64,000 nucleotides of DNA. It comes from Phycomyces nitens (lineage: Eukaryota > Mucoromycota > Mucoromycetes > Mucorales > Phycomycetaceae). The DNA is taken from positions 1,364,001 through 1,428,000 of the forward strand of contig JAHRBC010000001.1 in NCBI GenBank assembly GCA_022702545.1, written 5' to 3'. Shown here in pieces: positions 58,564 through 64,000 of the stretch; position 1 is the stretch's first letter; every line of letters starts with the position of its first letter. The position numbers and the translations under genes were made by a program. A model generated the notes under the pieces. It saw only the letters and a program-made list of their open reading frames with translations, was not told the DNA's origin and searched no databases.

Positions 58564-59116
58564 GTTTCCACATTTAATATACACAAATAAAATAAAATAA
58601 GCATTGATTTTGATATTGATATTCAATACACAAACCCATTGACATGTCTATCAAAGAGCCATAATATTTTTAATGGATTATTTGCCACCAATCAATCTGT
58701 CGCTCAAAAGAACAAATTAATTGTGATTTAGAGGGCAGCCAGACATTAAAATCCAGAAACTCGGTAGAGTGAATGTCCAACCCTAAACCAGAACCAACTC
58801 AATTTCTGTCCAATGAGCATCAAACAATATGCGTTGGAATGCCTCCAAGAAGCCACATATTTCTAGTCAAAACATATCTCCCAAATTAGAGACTCTAGTC
58901 TCAATGGTTCTGTTGTCAAGGCAACATTGATACTAAAAAGGCCAATGGGCTGCTTTACAAAATACTCTGCTTCCCTAGAGAACTTGCCGTCTTAATGAGC
59001 TCTACGTCATTCTTTATGATTGGTGCGGAGTGTAAATACAAGTACATTTACAAGTCTAGAGAGAAACATGGCATTTCAATACACCGTCTTGCATCATTCA
59101 AAGGATTCTTTGTAAC

Positions 59117-62100
59117 ATGAGGTTAAAGTTGACGCATCTCGGGCGCATCGTAGTGATTCCAATTGCCATTGCCTCTTGTGTTATTTTACTCAGCACAGTA
59201 GAGGCTGTGAAAAAAGAAGATTTTAAAACATGTTCCCAATCTGGATTCTGTCGTCGTAACAGAGCTTATGCAGACGATGCGATTGCCCAACCTTCCTTCA
59301 AGTCGCCTTATATTGTTCTCAAGGACTCTGTAAAGCTTGGAGAGAGCACAGTCTATGCAGAGGTCAAAAATACCGAAACAGACGTCCTGTTGACACTCGA
59401 CCTATTTATCTTGCAAGACAACACAGCGCGTGTACGCATCAATGAAAAGGCCCCTATTAAACCACGTTATGAGGACCATTCTCAATACACAATTGCCAAT
59501 GAGCCCAAAGTTTCTCCTGCTCATAAGATGTCTAGATCAAAAGACGGTTTGATTACAATTCTTCTCGACGACACCAACAAACGCAAGGTCATGATTACTT
59601 CCGAGCCTTTGCGAATTGATTTCCTTGTGGATGAGACACCTATTGTGTCTCTCAATGACCGAGGCTTCTTTAATTTTGAGCACCTTCGGACAAGGGAAAG
59701 CCACAAGCCCAAGATGATAGAGCAAACCAATGATGAAGGAGCTGTTGAATTGGTAGAAGCTGAATCAGAAAAGGGTCTTTGGGAAGAGACCTTTAAGAGC
59801 TGGACTGACCCAAAGCCTAATGGTAAAAAAGAAAAAGAGAGAGATTTAAATCTTGAAATATCCCAGAGCCATAGAAAGAGATCCATTAACACTGGGAACG
59901 GCTGTAGGTCCCGAATCATTTGGTCTTGACGTCTCATTCCATGGATTCTCTCATGTATATGGTATTCCGGTAAGTGGATTTGTAAAGCCCAAACATTTTG
60001 AGACAACCCATATTAATAGACATTTACCTATAGGAACATTCCTCTAGCCTTTCTCTCAAGGAAACAAGGTAAGAGATCATTGAATAGTTTTCATCCTTTT
60101 ATCTTGTGTTTGTAAATAACACTTTTTTTTTACAGAGGTGGCGAGAATGCTTATGAAGAACCCTACCGACTTTACAATACGGATGTGTTTGAATATGCTG
60201 CCGATACTCCCATGTCTCTCTATGGTGCAGTACCCTTTATGATAGCCCATCAGAAAGAGATGTCTGCTGGTGTATTCTTTATGAACCCTGCCGAGACTTG
60301 GATCGATATCGTAAAGACAAAGTCCGAGACAAAGGTACTTGTGCGTGCAACATACTTGTAATCTTCAACTCATCAGGCATACTTTATAAAGAGCTCTGTT
60401 CAAAAGGCATTTAGTTTTGGCAAAAAGGCTCAAGAATCAAAGTCTACTCAAACCCACTGGATGACAGAGACCGGTGTACTTGATCTGTTTGTCTTCCTTG
60501 GTCCTTCCACCAAGGACATCCTCCGTCAATATCATGCCATCACTGGAACTCCCAGCATGCCCCAAATGTTTGCAATTGGATACCACCAGTCTCGCTGGAA
60601 CTACATTAACCAGAGAGATGTCCTGGAAGTTGATAGCCAGTTTGATAAGCATGACATTCCTTATGATGTGATTTGGCTGGATATTGAGTACACTGATGAA
60701 AAGAAGTACTTTACTTGGGACACACCAAAGTTCCCTGATCCAATCAAGATGGAAGAGGAGCTGGAGCACAAGGGCAGAAAGGTGACTAATGACTGATAAT
60801 CTATTTAGATTGGGATTATCATTGATGTAGATTCTGATGTCCATATCCAAATAGCTGGTTACAATTATCGATCCCCATATCAAGCGTGATGACAATTATC
60901 ACATTTGTCAGACAGGAAAGGACAAAGGCTACTTTGTCCAGAAGCCCTCGGGTGGTGATTATGAGGCTTGGTGCTGGCCTGGTCAATCTTCATGGGTTGA
61001 CTTTGTCAGCCCTGCAGCTCGGGCATGGTGGAAGAGTGAGTTTGGGTTTGATAAGTTCAAGGGAACTCGTGAGAACGTTCACATTTGGAACGACATGAAC
61101 GAGCCTTCTGTCTTTAATGGACCCGAGATTACCATGCAAAAGGAAATGATTCATTACGGCAAATGGGAGCACCGTGTACTCCATAACCTGTATTCTCTGC
61201 TTGCTGTAAATATCCCATATTATTCACATTCTTTTTTTTTGTACTCATTATTTGTCCAATCTTATTATAGCATTACTCAACTGCTGAAGGTGTCAAGGAA
61301 AGAACCAAAGTGGCTCAACGCCCATTTGTCCTTTCTCGTGGGTTCTATGCTGGTAGTCAGCGCTATGGTCCCATCTGGACAGGCGACAACATGGTTGATT
61401 GGGAATCTCTTTACTACACAAATCCCATGATTTTGTCCAATAGCATTGCAGGAATCTCATTCTCTGGTGCTGATGTACCAGGATTCTTTGGCAATCCTTC
61501 ACCTGAATTGCTTGTTCGCTGGTACCAGGCAGCAGTTTTCCAGCCATTCTTCCGTGGACATGCTCACATTGATACCAAGCGTCGTGAGCCTTATCTCTTG
61601 GATGAGCCCTATCGCTCCATTACCCGCAACTCTTTGCGCGAACGTTATGCTTTGTTGCCGTACTGGTACACCTTGTTCTTTGAGGCACACAAGTCTGGCG
61701 TGCCAATGATGCGCCCTATGGTTATGGAGTTCCCTCAAGACGAGGCATTGTTTGCCACCGAAGATCAGTTTATGCTGGGTAGTGGTATGTTGGTAAAGCC
61801 TGTTACATCCGAGGGAGCTGTGGCAGCCGAGATTTATTTCGCTGGGGACCAGGTAAGACTTGATAGTTGGTTTTCATACGTGCTCTTATTGACAATGATG
61901 GGGGTACGCCTTGCGTTTGATTAGCCCTGGTATGACACTCTGACATTCGAGAGAATCCAGCATCGTGGTTACAAGACTGTGGATGCTCCTATTGAAAAGG
62001 TTCCTGCTTATTATCGTGGTGGCCACATCATTCCTAGACGTGAGCGTGCTCGTCGCAGCACATCTGGAATGAAGCTTGATCCATTTACACTCGTAATTGC

Positions 62101-62522
62101 CGTTGACAACAAGGTAAGCCAAGTACTCGACCCATACACAAGTTCCAAACTAATAAAACTGTATGTTAAAGGGCCAGGCACAAGGTGACCTGTACCTTGA
62201 TGATGGAGAGACCTATGACTTTGAATCTGGAGCATATGTGCATACCCAGTTTATCTACAAGAATGGTGTCTTGACTAGCAAGAACATTCATGATAACTCG
62301 TCCAAAAAGACTGCCACAGACTATGCTGCGACTATCGAGCAGGTGCGCGTTGAGCGAATCCGTTTGCTTGGTGTGGAGAAGCCCAACTATATTCACGTCG
62401 TCCAGCCAGATGGCACCCGCACCCTGGCATCTTTTGAGTATAATGTAGCCAATGGATACATCACCATCAAGGATCCCAAGACTAGTGTTGCTCAGGATGG
62501 ATGGAGAATTGAAATTGCCTAA
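59117..62522 (+). CDS. Glucosidase II catalytic (alpha) subunit, GH31
   Basis: Nine exons: 59117-59822, 59908-59969, 60034-60068, 60136-60334, 60377-60781, 60855-61205, 61271-61852, 61925-62113, 62172-62522; 959 aa. It trims the two inner alpha-1,3-glucoses from N-glycans in the ER, with a beta subunit that carries the retention signal. Signal peptide: IVVIPIAIASCVILLSTVEA. Mature start DFKTCSQSGFCRRNRAYAD is characteristic of this subunit. The GH31 nucleophile is in HIWNDMNEPSVF (Asp549); the acid/base region is FYAGSQRYGPIWTGDNM (Asp625); SGADVPGFFGNPSPELLVRW and FFRGHAHIDTKRREPY follow as expected. Seven of the eight introns are under 100 nt. No C-terminal HDEL, as expected for this subunit. 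Confidence 0.97.
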
Positions 62523-62784
62523 CAGACTCTTATTTTATATATTTATATATATATATATATAAAAGAGAGAGATATCAAGATCCAGATTCGTATTGCATTG
62601 CATGAAAACAAACTTAAAGGTTTTTGATTATAACAATCAAGCATATTAAAAAAAAGAGGTTGTTTTTGGTCTATATATCTCCATGCAAAAGCAGGCGAGT
62701 GTAATAAATCTAATGAGGGACATTGATGGTCAAGTAGTGCTTGTGATTGTGTAGGTTGGAATGGATTTGGATATATATATATAT

Positions 62785-63273
62785 CTACTTTTGTGCATGG
62801 GCAAGCGTAATTGAGCTCTGGAGGTTATGCAACTGATGCTTGCCGGATGATATCAAGGCCTTTATCTTGTCCTGTAAAGTCCATTAGAACCACCATATCT
62901 AACCAGGATACATACCAAGTCTGTTTCATTGCGAGCACGCTCAAAGTCAGCTCGAGCCCATGCTCGGAGTTCTTGGGCATCATGCTTGTCAAGACCTTTG
63001 GATTATTTAAACATGTCTTGTCAATAAGATCACCCAATAGACTCCCTCCTTTTTATATATATATCAATTAGACAGTTTTACCTTTGGTGCTTCTCAATAT
63101 CTGACGGTATAGAGATATCACTCGCCCACGGGTGAGAAACTAAACAGGAATGTGAATAATAAAGACACTATTGAATCTCTTGTTCTTAATACATGGTCCA
63201 ATGTCAGACTCTCTTTCTTGAAAAACTTTGGGACTGGAGGAGCACGGTGAAGGACAGCAAGGGCTGGTCTCAT
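62785..63273 (-). CDS. LYR-motif protein, LYRM2-like (mitochondrial)
   Basis: Four exons on the minus strand: 63273-63193, 63139-63082, 62995-62916, 62871-62785; 101 aa. After the short leader, SLTLDHFLTRGRVISLYRQI contains the LYR tripeptide, followed by LRSTKGLDKHDAQELRAWAR and FERARNETDLDKIKALISSG. This order and spacing match LYRM2, a LYR-family protein of the mitochondrial matrix associated with complex I assembly or activity in animals; the fungal role is inferred. The N-terminus (MRPALAVLHRAPPVPKFFKK) is basic and amphipathic, like a targeting sequence. No single open frame reveals the gene; each join keeps phase. It is head-to-head with uS17m. Confidence 0.92.
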
Positions 63274-63431
63274 TGTGATGTACAAAACGTATGGAATGAA
63301 AGAACAAGACCAACGTCCATGAGGGTTGCTTTACATGGGACTGCTGAACAAGGCTGGGCAAGTCACAGAGACAAAAATCAACAAATGGTTCTTTTGGCCA
63401 TAGTCTCTTTCTATAATACCCCTTATTCAAC
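63274..63431. promoter_or_regulatory. 158-bp bidirectional promoter region (LYRM2 / uS17m)
   Basis: Only 158 bp separate the two start codons on opposite strands. The interval is less AT-rich than other intergenic DNA here and lacks a clear TATA box, as often seen at divergent housekeeping promoters. Both products are expected to be mitochondrial. Confidence 0.6.
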
Positions 63432-63727
63432 ATGCGACAGAACTTTGTAGGCATGGTCGTGAGCAACGCCATGCAAAAGACGGTCAAGGTGAAGGTGACC
63501 CGTCAGAAATTGCACCCAATTGTTCTCAAGGTACGGACTGAATGATAAAATGAATAAAAACTGACAGTTCATTCCAGACCATCAAAACCCACAAGAACTA
63601 TCTTGTGCACGATGAGAACCAGCTGTGTGGATTGGGCGATGTTGTTCGTATTGAGGCCTGCAGACCCCTGAGCAAGACCAAGCATTTCACAGTGGCCGAG
63701 ATTGTCAGAAGTGCAAAGAGCGCATAA
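63432..63727 (+). CDS. Mitochondrial small-subunit ribosomal protein uS17m
   Basis: Two exons: 63432-63530 and 63578-63727; 82 aa, the same length as bacterial S17. [20 protein letters not shown] and [20 protein letters not shown] fit the OB-fold start of S17, and [20 protein letters not shown] then [14 protein letters not shown] its second half. It binds helices of the small-subunit rRNA in mitochondria. There is no long presequence. It ends SAKSA. Confidence 0.95.
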
Positions 63728-64000
63728 TTGGATTGGATTGTTTGCCAAGAAAGATTATAATAAATAAATAAAAAATGTACATAGACACATTTCACTCTCT
63801 CTCTAGGAATCGAGAGGAATTTTCCTGTGCCTTTTTGTATGAATTGTGACAATGCATGATATTTGGTTGCTGTGATTTAAGCTTCCTTGTTCCAATGTAA
63901 CTCTGTATTTTTTTTCTGTATTCTCCTCCTCCCCCCACTCCCCACCCCTCCCCCCCTTCCCTTCCCTTGTAAGCCGTGAGATATATTCAAAATCATAGTC
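63728..64000. other. 3' flank with C-rich tract
   Basis: Downstream of uS17m; a strongly C-rich pyrimidine tract lies at about 63924-63967. No gene seen to the window end. Confidence 0.5.

Noticed and set aside
32057..62522. N-glycan processing gene cluster (GH47 with GH31)
   Set aside because: The two genes are 25 kb apart with many unrelated genes between, so clustering is not supported.

Overview
The window looks like nuclear DNA of a filamentous fungus, most likely a Mucoromycota/Mucorales species (Phycomyces-like is my best guess; no rRNA or marker gene confirms it). It is AT-rich, and its genes are cut by many short introns (about 45-100 nt) with GTAAGT-like donors and CTAAC/CTAAT branch sites. 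Diagnostic content includes expanded Hsp70-like ATPases, a trihelix-like protein family, a fused P450-reductase of the CYP505 type, and decayed tyrosine-recombinase and Tc1/mariner elements. I rebuilt 16 multi-exon gene models and one intronless gene by joining reading frames at splice sites so that phase and family alignment both hold; 72 introns are involved.

Layout. Positions 1-16400 are gene-poor: a trihelix-like protein, a rhomboid protease, two TA-flanked MITEs, a 33-unit 14-bp minisatellite and a dead Tc1/mariner transposase. Positions 16485-24616 hold an Hsp70-like ATPase and the P450-reductase fusion. Positions 24700-32000 are repeat-dominated: a tyrosine-recombinase relic, a long dispersed repeat with tRNA-like sequence, and degenerate copies of an unknown coding repeat. 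Positions 32057-49616 are gene-dense: GH47 mannosidase, sugar transporter, small membrane protein, acyl-CoA carboxyltransferase, two-RRM protein, pseudouridine synthase, and an ADF-H/polyQ/PH protein. Positions 50000-52000 are again repeats plus a helix-turn-helix-only protein. The rest holds a stand-alone Grn1/GNL3 N-terminal protein, GTP cyclohydrolase II, a 3.4-kb gene desert, a secreted Kre9-like protein, glucosidase II alpha, and a divergent mitochondrial pair (LYRM2 and uS17m).

Functional links. Two N-glycan trimming enzymes (GH47 mannosidase, GH31 glucosidase II) lie in the same window but far apart, so this is probably chance. The LYRM2/uS17m pair shares a 158-bp intergenic region and both products should be mitochondrial. 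There is no evidence of a secondary-metabolite cluster around the P450.

Most notable: four introns, all in two nearby genes (sugar transporter and carboxyltransferase), can only be spliced as GC-AG, each with the donor GCAAGT. The P450-reductase carries an unexplained N-terminal domain of about 85 residues. Three decayed copies of an unidentified coding repeat share a recognisable peptide.
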